64,000 nt of DNA. It comes from Xanthobacteraceae bacterium. Lineage in GTDB: Bacteria; Pseudomonadota; Alphaproteobacteria; Rhizobiales; Xanthobacteraceae. A program made the position numbers and the translations under genes. Location: contig JARBUD010000008.1 in NCBI GenBank assembly GCA_029239875.1, positions 62,001 to 126,000 of the forward strand. Reading direction: 5' to 3'. The first letter of the stretch is position 1. Every line of letters starts with the position of its first letter. Positions 1 to 8,572 of this stretch are shown in pieces. Under the pieces are notes generated by a model. It saw only the letters and a program-made list of their open reading frames with translations. It ran no database searches and was not told the origin of the DNA.

Positions 1-115
1 AATACGGCCCGGCGCTGAAAGCGGCGCCGGTTGATCGCGTTTCCCGACCGACACCGCCGACACGGCGCGTTGTCGCGCCACGCCTCCCCTTGCCGCCCCG
101 CCATGGAGATTTCCC

Positions 116-1507
116 TTGAGCATCGCCACGCATCGGGAGGCGGACGCCTCTCCCCTCGCCGCCGACGCGCCGACAGCCGCTGCCGGCGCCCCGCGCCAGA
201 GCCTCACCGTCGTCGATGGCGTCGCCATACTGGTCGGGCTAGTGGTCGGCATCGGTATCTTCCGCACGCCGCAGATCGTCGCCGCGAATGTGGGGAGCGA
301 ATGGGCCTTCATCGCGGTGTGGATCGCCGGCGGCGCCATCACCCTGATCGGCGCCTTCATCTATGCCGAACTCGGCTCCGCCTACCCCAATACGGGCGGC
401 GAATACCACTATCTGCGCCGGGCCATCGGCCGGCCGGTGGCACTGCTCTTCGCCTGGGCAAGGCTGACCGTGATCCAGACCGGCGCCATCGCGGCGGTGG
501 CCTTCGTGTTCGGTGACTATGCGCAGGAAATCCTGCCACTCGGCCCGTTCGGCCCGGCCCTCTATGCAGCCGGGGCGATCCTCGTCTTCACCTTTGTGAA
601 CCTGATGGGTTCGAAGCAGAGCCGGGGCATGCAGCTCGCCTTCTCCGTCCTCACCGTACTCGGGCTCGTCGTCATCGCCGGCATCGCCCTCGGCCTCGGC
701 GAGCCCGCGGCCGCGCCGCCGCCGGCGGCCGAGACTGGGCCGATGGGGGCCATCGGCCTCGCCATGGTGCTGATATTGCTCACCTATGGCGGCTGGAACG
801 AAGCCGCCTACCTCTCCGCCGAGATGCGCGATGTGAAGCGCAACATGCCTCGCGTGCTGGTGGCGAGCATCCTCACCATCCTGGCACTCTATCTGCTCAT
901 CAACCTGGCCTATCTCCACGTCCTCGGGCTCGAAGGGCTGCGCGACAGCGACGTGGTCGCCGCCGACACGCTGCGGCGCGTCCTCGGCCCGGGCGCCTCG
1001 CTGATCGTGGCGCTCGCCGTGTGCTTCGCGGCGCTGAGCACGCTCAACGCCACCATCTTCACCGGCGCGCGGCTCTATTACTCGATCGGCCGCGACCTGC
1101 CGCTGTTCGGGCGCATCGGCCTGTGGGAGGGGCGCGCCAACATGCCGGTCAACGCCATCCTCGCCCAGAGCGTCATCGCGCTCATGCTGGTGGGTTTCGG
1201 CGCCGGCACGCGGGTCGGCTTCCAGGCCATGGTGGAATACACCGCGCCGGTGTTCTGGTTCTTCCTGCTGCTGGTCGGCATCTCGTTCTTCCTGCTGCGC
1301 CGGCGCGATCCGGGGCGCGAGCGCGCCTTTCGCGCGCCGCTCTATCCGCTCACGCCGGCGATCTTCTGCCTGACCTGCGCCTATCTGCTCTATGCGAGCC
1401 TGGTCTATACGGGCCTCGGCGGGCTGGTCGGCATCGGCGTGCTGCTCGCCGGCCTGCCCTTCGTGCTCATCGGCCGGCGGCCGCGGGCCGCGCTACGGCA
1501 GGGATGA
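116..1507 (+). CDS. APC-superfamily amino acid permease
   Basis: Inner-membrane amino acid/polyamine transporter of the APC superfamily, 463 residues, about twelve hydrophobic helices. The first helix starts near residue 32 and carries the family's glycine-rich unwound segment (GLVVGIGIF, residues 37-45), followed by a cytoplasmic loop with GGEYHY. The start is TTG at 116, chosen because GGAG lies seven bases upstream and the N-terminus fits; an ATG at 103 is in another frame. It faces, tail to tail, the arginine-deiminase genes that begin 13 bp away on the other strand, so it may handle a related amino acid, but the substrate cannot be read from sequence. The family call is firm; the substrate is open. 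Confidence 0.85.
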   Translation: MSIATHREADASPLAADAPTAAAGAPRQSLTVVDGVAILVGLVVGIGIFRTPQIVAANVGSEWAFIAVWIAGGAITLIGAFIYAELGSAYPNTGGEYHYLRRAIGRPVALLFAWARLTVIQTGAIAAVAFVFGDYAQEILPLGPFGPALYAAGAILVFTFVNLMGSKQSRGMQLAFSVLTVLGLVVIAGIALGLGEPAAAPPPAAETGPMGAIGLAMVLILLTYGGWNEAAYLSAEMRDVKRNMPRVLVASILTILALYLLINLAYLHVLGLEGLRDSDVVAADTLRRVLGPGASLIVALAVCFAALSTLNATIFTGARLYYSIGRDLPLFGRIGLWEGRANMPVNAILAQSVIALMLVGFGAGTRVGFQAMVEYTAPVFWFFLLLVGISFFLLRRRDPGRERAFRAPLYPLTPAIFCLTCAYLLYASLVYTGLGGLVGIGVLLAGLPFVLIGRRPRAALRQG

Positions 1508-1520
1508 ATCGGCGCCTCGT

Positions 1521-2951
1521 TCAGACGGTGATCCGCCCGGTCGCCAGGCCGTAGAGCGCCAGCACCGCGCCCCCGGCGGCGATAGCGAAGAGAAGCAGTT
1601 CGGCCGCCGTGAAGACCCGGTGGCCGCGCTCCTTCTGCGCGATGACGAATAGCGCCGTGCCGGGCGCGTAGATCACCAGCGACAGCAGCAGGAACTTCAG
1701 CCCGCCGGCATAGATCAGGCCGGCGGCGTAGACCGTCGCCAGCAGCGCACGTACGAGGTCGGCGCGCCGTCCCTTCGGCCGCGCCTCGTAGCTCTCGCCG
1801 GTCCAGGCAAGCTTCAGCGCATAGGCGGCGACGAGCAGGTAAGGCAGCAGGATCATCGACGACGTCAGCTTGATCGCCATCAGGAACGCCTGCTCGGAGA
1901 ACAGCGTCAGGATGAGGAAGAGCTGCACCAGGAGGTTGGTCAGCCAGAGCGCAGCGGCGGGCACGCCGTTGCCGTTCTCGCGTGCCAGGAAGGCCGGCAT
2001 GCTCTCCATCTTCGCCGCCGAGAACAGCACCTCGGCGGCGAGCAGCGACCAGGCGAGATAGGCGCCGAGCACGGAGATGATCAGCCCGATGCTGACGAAC
2101 ACCGCGCCCCACGGCCCGACCACGGCGGCGAGCACGCCCGCCATGGACGGATTGCGCAGCCCGGCGAGATCGGCGCGCGGCAGCACGCCGTAGGAGAACA
2201 TCGTCACCAGCACCAGGAGGCACAGCACGCCGAGGAAGCCGAACAGCGTGGCGAGGCCGACATCCTCGCGCCGCCGCGCATAGCGCGAATAGACGCTGGC
2301 GCCCTCGATGCCGACGAAGACGAACACCGTCACCAGCATGGTGCCGCGCACCTGCGCGAACAGGCCCTCGCCCTCCAGCCCTGGCCCGCCGAGGAAATTG
2401 GCGGCGAAGACATCCGCCTTGAAGCCGATGCCGACGAAGACCAGGAAGATCAGGATCGGGATGATCTTGGCGACTGTGACGACGGTGTTGACGCCCGCCG
2501 CCTGCTTCACGCCGCGCAGGATCATGAAATGCACGATCCACACGCCGAGCGAGGAGACGGCGACGGCGATCACCGTGTTGCCGTCGCCGAAGACCGGGAA
2601 CAGCGCGCCGAGCGTCGACTTGATCAGCACCCAGTAGGACACGTTGCCGAGGCAGCACACCGTCCAGTAGCCGAGCGCCGAGAGGAAGCCGGGATAATTG
2701 CCGAAGCCGGCCTTGGCATAGGCATAGACGCCGGAATCGAGCTCCGGCTTGCGGCGCGCCAGCGTCTGGAACACGAACGCTAGCATCAGCATGCCGCCGC
2801 CCGCGATGGCCCAGGCGACGAGCGCGCCGAGCCCGCCGGTGGCACGCCCGAAGGTCTGCGGCAGCGAGAAGATGCCGGCGCCGACCATCGAGCCGACCAC
2901 CATGGCGGTGAGCGTCGGCAGGGCGAATTTCTGTTGCGCCGGCTCGGTCAT
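1521..2951 (-). CDS. arcD: Arginine/ornithine antiporter (ArcD type), copy 2
   Basis: APC-superfamily basic amino acid antiporter. In this family ArcD exchanges extracellular arginine for cytoplasmic ornithine, driving the arginine deiminase pathway without spending proton motive force. The N-terminus has the ArcD-like stretch TAMVVGSMVGAGIF and the protein is hydrophobic throughout (476 residues from ATG at 2951; a GTG at 2972 would add seven). It follows arcA by under 30 bp on the same strand, so the two are probably cotranscribed. It is a clear paralogue of the antiporter at 4240-5673, sharing long blocks such as FVFVGIEGASVYSRYA and AYLAWSLLAAEVLFSAAK with small changes. One copy may be tuned to another exchange (agmatine, lysine or citrulline); sequence alone does not decide. 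Confidence 0.85.
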   Translation of the reverse strand: MTEPAQQKFALPTLTAMVVGSMVGAGIFSLPQTFGRATGGLGALVAWAIAGGGMLMLAFVFQTLARRKPELDSGVYAYAKAGFGNYPGFLSALGYWTVCCLGNVSYWVLIKSTLGALFPVFGDGNTVIAVAVSSLGVWIVHFMILRGVKQAAGVNTVVTVAKIIPILIFLVFVGIGFKADVFAANFLGGPGLEGEGLFAQVRGTMLVTVFVFVGIEGASVYSRYARRREDVGLATLFGFLGVLCLLVLVTMFSYGVLPRADLAGLRNPSMAGVLAAVVGPWGAVFVSIGLIISVLGAYLAWSLLAAEVLFSAAKMESMPAFLARENGNGVPAAALWLTNLLVQLFLILTLFSEQAFLMAIKLTSSMILLPYLLVAAYALKLAWTGESYEARPKGRRADLVRALLATVYAAGLIYAGGLKFLLLSLVIYAPGTALFVIAQKERGHRVFTAAELLLFAIAAGGAVLALYGLATGRITV

Positions 2952-2976
2952 TGCGGGTCCCGACGAGGGCACCCGC

Positions 2977-4212
2977 TCAGAAATCCACCGGATCGCGGAT
3001 GATCGGGCAGGTCATGCAGTGGCCGCCGCCGCGCCCGCGGCCGAGCTCGGAGCCGTCGATGGTGATCACCTCGATGCCCGCCTTGCGCAGCAGGGTGTTG
3101 GCATAGGTGTTGCGGTCATAGGCGAAGACCACGCCCGGCGAGGCGCAGACGAGGTTGGCGCCGCTGTCCCATTGCGTGCGCTCGCGCATGTAGTCGTTGC
3201 CGCCGGTCTCGACGACGCGGACCTCCTTGAGGCCGAGCGCCTCCTTCACCGTCTCCACCAGCCCCTTGTCCCTGGAGAGCTCGACGCCGCCCTTGCCATC
3301 CGGCCGATAGGAGAAGCATTCGATCTTGTCGACGATGTCGGGGTAGATCAGCACGCAGTCGCGGTCGGCGAAGGTGAACACCGTGTCGAGATGCATCGCC
3401 GCGCGCAGCTTCGGCATGGCGGCGACGATGACGCGCTCCGCCCCGCCCTTCTCGAACAGCGCCGCCGCAGCCTGGCTGATGGCCTGGCGCGAGGTGCGCT
3501 CGCTCATGCCGATCAGCACGTTGCCCTTGCCGATCGGCATCACGTCGCCGCCTTCCAGCGTGGCGAGGCCCCAATCCTTGGTCGGGTCGCCCCACCAGAC
3601 GTTCACCTTGCCGGCGAAGTCCGGATGGAACTTGTAGATCGAGGTGGTGAGGATGGTCTCCTCGTGCCGCGCCGGCCAGTAGAGCGGGTTGAGCGTCACG
3701 CCGCCATAGATCCAGCAGGTGGTGTCGCGGGTGTAGAGCGTGTTGGGCAGTGGCGGCAGCAGGTACTCGTTGACGCCCGCCGCGTCGCGGATCAGCGCCA
3801 GCGTCTCGCCACCTATGGTCTCGGGGAATTCGTAGGTGGAGAGGCCGCCAATCAGCGTCTCCGCCAGCTGGCGGTTCGGCAGGCCCTCCAGATAGGAGCG
3901 CACCTCATCGACAAAGCCGAGGCCGATCTGGTTCGGCGCCACCTGGTTGTCGAGGATCCACTTCTTGGCCTCCGGGACGGCGACCGTCTCGGTAAGCAGA
4001 TTGTGCATCTCCACCACCTCGATTCCGCGGTCGCGCATCTTGGTGGTGAAGTCGAAATGGTCGCGCTTGGCGACGTCGACCCATAAGACGTCGTCGAACA
4101 GCAGCGCATCGCAATTGCTGGGCGTCAGGCGCTGATGCGCACGACCCGGCGCACAGACCATGACCTTGCGCAGCTGGCCGACCTCCGAGTGGACGCCGAG
4201 ACTGGTTTCCAT
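2977..4212 (-). CDS. arcA: Arginine deiminase
   Basis: Hydrolyses L-arginine to L-citrulline and ammonia, first step of the arginine deiminase pathway; cytoplasmic. The 411-residue length is standard. Family hallmarks are present: the N-terminal [17 protein letters not shown], the NTLYTRDTT substrate loop, the [10 protein letters not shown] acidic site, the MHLDTVFTF histidine/aspartate pair and the C-terminal [11 protein letters not shown] carrying the nucleophilic cysteine (residue about 402). A GGGAG ribosome site precedes ATG 4212. It sits between two arcD-type antiporters in an arcD-arcA-arcD row. The usual partners arcB (ornithine carbamoyltransferase) and arcC (carbamate kinase) are absent from this window, so ATP production from carbamoyl phosphate depends on genes elsewhere. 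Confidence 0.96.
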   Translation of the reverse strand: METSLGVHSEVGQLRKVMVCAPGRAHQRLTPSNCDALLFDDVLWVDVAKRDHFDFTTKMRDRGIEVVEMHNLLTETVAVPEAKKWILDNQVAPNQIGLGFVDEVRSYLEGLPNRQLAETLIGGLSTYEFPETIGGETLALIRDAAGVNEYLLPPLPNTLYTRDTTCWIYGGVTLNPLYWPARHEETILTTSIYKFHPDFAGKVNVWWGDPTKDWGLATLEGGDVMPIGKGNVLIGMSERTSRQAISQAAAALFEKGGAERVIVAAMPKLRAAMHLDTVFTFADRDCVLIYPDIVDKIECFSYRPDGKGGVELSRDKGLVETVKEALGLKEVRVVETGGNDYMRERTQWDSGANLVCASPGVVFAYDRNTYANTLLRKAGIEVITIDGSELGRGRGGGHCMTCPIIRDPVDF

Positions 4213-4239
4213 GGCGGGTCTCCCGATGGCTTTTCTTGT

Positions 4240-5673
4240 TCAGGGGGTGATGAGGCCGGTGGCGAGCCCATACGCGCCGACGGCGCCGCCGATGAGCGTG
4301 ATGATGAAGATCGCCAACTCGATCGGCGTGAACAGGCGTGCCCGCTGCTCGCGCCGAGCCCAGAAATAGAGGATCGTGCCGGGCACGAAGAGCACCGCCA
4401 CCAGCAGCACATATTTCAGGCCGGCGGCCACGAACATGAACAGGGTGTAGACGACGGCGATCCAGGCGAAGATCTGGTCGCGTCCGCGCTCGCCGGGGGT
4501 GGTCTCATAGCCGACGCCGCTGCGGGCCAGCAGCACGCCATAGCCGGCGACGAGAAGATAGGGCAGCAGCGCGGTGACGCTGGTCATGTCCAGCATGAAG
4601 TTGAAGGCGTCGCGCGACCAGTAGGTCGAGATGACGAACAGCGAGACGACGATGTTGGTCAGCCAGAGCGCATTGGCCGGCACGCGGTTGGGATTCTGCG
4701 CCGCGAACAGCCGCGGCATGTCGCTCGACTTGGCGGCGGCGAACAGCACCTCGGCGCAGATCAGCGACCATGCGAGATAGGCACCGAGCACCGAGACCAG
4801 CACGCCGATGGAGATGAACACCGCGCCCCAGTGCCCGACCACCAGTTCGAGCGCGCCGGCCAGCGAGGGATTGGCGACCCCGGCGATGGCCGCGCGCGGC
4901 GCCGTCGCGTAGGGGAGCAGCGTGACCGCCACCATCAGGCCGGTGACGCCGATGAAGCCGAGGATGGTGGCGACGCCGACATCGGACCGTTTCTTGGCAT
5001 AGCGCGAATAGACGCTGGCGCCCTCGATGCCGATGAACACGAACACCGTGATCAGCATGGTGTCGCGCACCTGCGCCACCAGCGTCTTCTCCGGCATGCC
5101 GACGCCGCCGAAGAAGTTTTCGGCGAACTGCGCGTAGTTGAAGAAGAAGACGAAGGCGAGGACCGCCACCAGGATCGGCACGATCTTGGCGATGGTGACG
5201 ATGGTGTTGACGAAGGTCGCCTGCTCGACGCCGCGCAGGATCATGAAATGGAACAGCCAGATGCCGACCAGCGATACGATGATCGCGGTGGCACTTGAGC
5301 CGTCGCCGAAGATTTCGGGGAAGAAGCGACCGAGCGTCGAGCCGATCAGCACCCAGTAGAAGACGTTGCCGAGGCAGCTGCCGAGCCAGTAACCGAAGGC
5401 CGAGAGGAAGCCCATATAGTCGCCGAAGCCGGCCTTGGCATAGGCGAAGACGCCGGCATCGATGTCGGGCCGCTTCGAAGCCAGCGCCTGGAAGACCCGC
5501 GCCAGCATGTACATGCCGGTGCCGGCGATGGCCCAGGCGATGATGGCGCCGAAGGGACCTGTCGCGATGGCGAAGCGGCCGGGAAGGTTGAAGATACCGG
5601 CCCCGACCATCGAGCCGACGACCATGGCGGTCAGTGTGGGAAGCGGGAGTTTATCCGCCTGAGGGGCCGCCAT
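4240..5673 (-). CDS. arcD: Arginine/ornithine antiporter (ArcD), first gene of the arc row
   Basis: Second APC-type arginine/ornithine exchanger, 477 residues, about twelve membrane helices. It opens with LPLTPTLTAMVV-like sequence and the GAGIFNLP first-helix motif of ArcD proteins. The start ATG at 5673 has AGAGG six bases upstream. It is the promoter-proximal gene of the minus-strand run arcD-arcA-arcD; 27 bp separate it from arcA. A candidate FNR/Anr-type site lies about 85-98 bp upstream (see that entry), which would fit oxygen-limited induction as known for pseudomonad arc operons. Paired with the downstream paralogue this gives two exchangers around one deiminase, an unusual dosage or specificity arrangement. 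Confidence 0.88.
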   Translation of the reverse strand: MAAPQADKLPLPTLTAMVVGSMVGAGIFNLPGRFAIATGPFGAIIAWAIAGTGMYMLARVFQALASKRPDIDAGVFAYAKAGFGDYMGFLSAFGYWLGSCLGNVFYWVLIGSTLGRFFPEIFGDGSSATAIIVSLVGIWLFHFMILRGVEQATFVNTIVTIAKIVPILVAVLAFVFFFNYAQFAENFFGGVGMPEKTLVAQVRDTMLITVFVFIGIEGASVYSRYAKKRSDVGVATILGFIGVTGLMVAVTLLPYATAPRAAIAGVANPSLAGALELVVGHWGAVFISIGVLVSVLGAYLAWSLICAEVLFAAAKSSDMPRLFAAQNPNRVPANALWLTNIVVSLFVISTYWSRDAFNFMLDMTSVTALLPYLLVAGYGVLLARSGVGYETTPGERGRDQIFAWIAVVYTLFMFVAAGLKYVLLVAVLFVPGTILYFWARREQRARLFTPIELAIFIITLIGGAVGAYGLATGLITP

Positions 5674-5757
5674 CTTACGCCTCTTGAACGCTGGAGGAAC
5701 GTGATCGGCTCAATTGATAGATCAAGATTCGAATAGATTTACCGTATTCGTAATCGT

Positions 5758-5771
5758 TTGCATGTAATCAA
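5758..5771 (-). promoter_or_regulatory. Candidate FNR/Anr-type site upstream of arcD
   Basis: On the minus strand this reads TTGATTACATGCAA: a perfect TTGAT half-site, four bases, then TGCAA against the consensus ATCAA (8 of 10 fixed bases). It lies in the AT-rich 308-bp gap (5674-5981) between arcD and the patatin gene; I see no other gene in that gap. FNR-family control of arc operons is established in other proteobacteria. That this site works here is inference. Confidence 0.4.
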
Positions 5772-5981
5772 AATACGATCGTCTTGTCACCCACGATCTG
5801 TAATGCTGCGAATGCGAACAGTAATTGGAATAATGCGTACCAGAGCCAACTTCTCTTTGGCATGATCGGCGGTCTATTCGACAAGCTCGGGAGCGGCGAA
5901 GGCGGCGGGCGCTCTTCCGGATATTGCGGCGCAGCATGAGCGGCGATACGGTGCGACGATCCAGCCCGGGGAGACCGGCCT

Positions 5982-7088
5982 ATGCCACGTCGAACGCCTG
6001 CGACCCGCTCGCGCCGGCCCTCGGGAACGAGCGACGCTCCTTCCCCGGGCACTGAGCCGGCAACGGATGCACCCCGCGCGCCCGTTCTCATCGACCTCGC
6101 TTTGCAGGGCGGCGGATCGCATGGGGCCTTCACCTGGGGCGTGCTCGACCGCCTGCTGGAGGAGGACTGGCTGCGCATAGACGGTGTCTCCGGCACCTCG
6201 GCCGGGGCGATGAACGCGGCGGTGATGGCGGACGGCTACGCGGCCGGCGGCGCGCCGGGCGCGCGCGCGGCGCTAGACGCCTATTGGCGGCTTGTGGCCG
6301 AGGCGGCGCGCTTCAGCCCGTTCCAGCGCGGCCCGCTCGACATCTTCTTCGGCCGCTGGACGCTCGACCATTCGCCCATGTTCATCGCCATGGACCTGAT
6401 GTCGCGGCTCTATTCGCCCTACGACCTCAACCCCGCCGGCACCAATCCGCTGCGGGAGATCCTGGAGAAGGCGATCGACTTCGACCGGCTGAAGACCTCG
6501 CCGATCAAGGTCTTCATCACCGCCACCAATGTGCGCACCGGGCGCGGCCGGGTGTTCCGAAACGCCGAGATCACGCCCGACGTGCTGCTCGCCTCCGCCT
6601 GCCTGCCGACCCTGTTCCAGGCGGTGGAGATCGACGGCGAGAGCTATTGGGACGGCGGCTATTCCGGCAACCCGACCATGACGCCGCTGGTGCGCGAGCT
6701 CGATTCCGACGACACCATCCTCATCCCGATCAATCCGATCGAGCGCCCCGGCACGCCGCGCAGCGCCGCCGAGATCCTGAACCGGCTCAACGAAGTGTCG
6801 TTCAACTCGGCGCTGCTGAAGGAGCTGCGCATGATCGCCCTGCTGCGGCAGGTGGCCGATCCCGGCCATAGCGAGGGCGCACAATGGGCGAAGATGCGCA
6901 TCCATCTGGTGCGCAACGAGATCATGGCAACGCTCGGCTATTCCTCGAAGCTCAATGCCGGCTGGGACTTCCTCTCCATGCTGCGCGAAGAGGGGCGCAA
7001 GGCGGCCGACGCCTTCCTCGAAGCCGACGCCGACAATATCGGCAGGCGCTCCTCGGTCGATCTCGACGTGCTGCTGGAAGGGGTGTGA
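5982..7088 (+). CDS. Patatin-like phospholipase family protein
   Basis: Serine acyl hydrolase with the patatin fold, 368 residues. After a basic, probably disordered N-terminus (residues 1-25) come the glycine-rich oxyanion motif LQGGGSHGAF (about 39-48), the nucleophile elbow GTSAG (about 70-74) and the catalytic aspartate in DGGYSGNP (about 225), so the Ser-Asp dyad is intact. No signal peptide. The next gene, three bases after the stop, is a GntP-type permease, so they form an operon. In related alphaproteobacteria a patatin-like gene is often found with 3-hydroxybutyrate dehydrogenase and a GntP permease, pointing to polyhydroxybutyrate or lipid turnover. The dehydrogenase is absent here, so that role is only suggested. 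Confidence 0.87.
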   Translation: MPRRTPATRSRRPSGTSDAPSPGTEPATDAPRAPVLIDLALQGGGSHGAFTWGVLDRLLEEDWLRIDGVSGTSAGAMNAAVMADGYAAGGAPGARAALDAYWRLVAEAARFSPFQRGPLDIFFGRWTLDHSPMFIAMDLMSRLYSPYDLNPAGTNPLREILEKAIDFDRLKTSPIKVFITATNVRTGRGRVFRNAEITPDVLLASACLPTLFQAVEIDGESYWDGGYSGNPTMTPLVRELDSDDTILIPINPIERPGTPRSAAEILNRLNEVSFNSALLKELRMIALLRQVADPGHSEGAQWAKMRIHLVRNEIMATLGYSSKLNAGWDFLSMLREEGRKAADAFLEADADNIGRRSSVDLDVLLEGV

Positions 7089-7091
7089 GCC

Positions 7092-8543
7092 ATGGGCCTG
7101 ATCGGCATCCTCCTCGGCCTCGGCCTGCTCATCTGGTTCGCCTATCGCGGCTGGAGCGTGCTGCTGCTCGCCCCGCTCTCGGCGCTGCTCGCCGCCCTGC
7201 TCTCGGGCGAGCCGCTGCTCGCCAACTGGACGCAGACTTTCATGGGCAGCGCGGCGAGCTTCGTCGGCCAGTTCTTCCCGCTGTTCCTGCTCGGCGCGCT
7301 GTTCGGCAAGCTGATGGAGGATAGCGGCTCCGTCACCGCCATCGCCGAATTCATGACCGCGAAGCTCGGCGCCGAGCGCGCCATCCTCGCCGTGGTGCTG
7401 GCCGGCGCCATCGTCACCTATGGCGGCGTGAGCCTGTTCGTCGCGCTGTTCGTGCTAGCGCCGATGGCCGAAGCGCTGTTCCGCGTCGCCGACATACCGC
7501 GCCGGCTGATGCCGCCGGCCATCGCGCTCGGCACCTTCACCTTCACCATGATGGCGCTGCCCGGCACGCCGGCGATCCAGAACGCCATCCCCATGCCGTT
7601 CTTCGGCACCACGCCGTTTGCCGCGCCGGGGCTCGGCATCATCGCCTCCGCCATCATGCTCGGCTTCGGCCTGTGGTGGCTGGCGCGGGTCGAGGGGCGC
7701 GCGCGCGTCTTAGGAGAGGGCTTCGACGGCCTCGGCCCGGACATGCAGGCCGTGCTCGCCGACCCGGTGCTGCGCGAGCGGGCGACTGTGACGCGCGAGT
7801 TCGACCCGGCGGAGATCGAGCACGGCCATCTCAGCGTGGAGCGCCCCTCCATCGTGCTGGCCGGCCTGCCGCTGGTGCTGGTGATCCTCGTCAACCTCAC
7901 GATGTCCTTCGTCGTCCTGCCGCGCCTCGACTTCTCCTTCCTCGCCGAGCCGCGCTGGGGCGGGATTACCTTCTCGGCCGTGAGCGGCGTGTGGTCGGTC
8001 GCGGTGGCATTGATTGTCGCTATTATTGCCACCATCGTCATTAACCGGCGTCGTCTGCCGAAACTGCGCGCAACCATGGACGCCGGCGCCAACGCCTCGG
8101 TGCTGCCGATCTTCTCGGTGGCGAGCCTCGTCGGCTTCGGCGCGGTGGTGGCGGCGCTGCCGGCCTTCGCGCTGGTGCGCGACTGGGTGCTGTCTATCGG
8201 CGGCGGGCCGCTGGTCTCGCTGGCGGTGGCGACCAACATCCTCGCCGCGCTCACCGGCTCGGCCTCGGGCGGCCTCACCATCGCGCTCGACGCGCTCGGC
8301 GCCACCTATCTCCAGCGCGCCGGCGAGCTCGGCATCGATCCGGCGCTGCTGCACCGCGTGGCGGTGATGAGTGCGGGCACGCTCGACAGCCTGCCGCACA
8401 GCGGCGCCGTGGTCACGCTGCTGGCGGTCTGCGGCGTGACGCCGAGACAGAGCTATCTCGACATCGTCATGGTCGCTATCGTCGGTGCCATAGTGGCGCT
8501 GGTGGCAGTCATCGCGCTCGGCTCGCTGGCCGGCAGCTTCTGA
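7092..8543 (+). CDS. GntP-family permease
   Basis: Inner-membrane carboxylate:proton symporter of the GntP type, 483 residues, about twelve helices. Typical stretches include the GALFGKLMEDSGS segment near residue 70, TYGGVSLFVALFVLAPMA near 113-130, the MMALPGTPAIQNAIPM segment near 155, and the C-terminal TGSASGGLTIAL and DSLPHSGAVVTLL motifs near 395 and 435. GntP proteins carry gluconate or other hydroxy acids, and a branch carries 3-hydroxybutyrate. The partner patatin gene three bases upstream favours a hydroxybutyrate-like substrate, by association only. Family call firm, substrate uncertain. Confidence 0.86.
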   Translation: MGLIGILLGLGLLIWFAYRGWSVLLLAPLSALLAALLSGEPLLANWTQTFMGSAASFVGQFFPLFLLGALFGKLMEDSGSVTAIAEFMTAKLGAERAILAVVLAGAIVTYGGVSLFVALFVLAPMAEALFRVADIPRRLMPPAIALGTFTFTMMALPGTPAIQNAIPMPFFGTTPFAAPGLGIIASAIMLGFGLWWLARVEGRARVLGEGFDGLGPDMQAVLADPVLRERATVTREFDPAEIEHGHLSVERPSIVLAGLPLVLVILVNLTMSFVVLPRLDFSFLAEPRWGGITFSAVSGVWSVAVALIVAIIATIVINRRRLPKLRATMDAGANASVLPIFSVASLVGFGAVVAALPAFALVRDWVLSIGGGPLVSLAVATNILAALTGSASGGLTIALDALGATYLQRAGELGIDPALLHRVAVMSAGTLDSLPHSGAVVTLLAVCGVTPRQSYLDIVMVAIVGAIVALVAVIALGSLAGSF

Positions 8544-8572
8544 CGCACCGTGGCGATGCTCTTGCCGGAGGA

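Noticed and set aside
2749-4086. A 445-codon plus-strand frame opposite arcA
   Set aside because: It is antisense to arcA, whose motifs are complete; the composition is of a shadow frame.
5714-5725. TTGAT-AG-ATCAA before arcD as an FNR site
   Set aside because: The spacer is two bases, while FNR/Anr sites need four.
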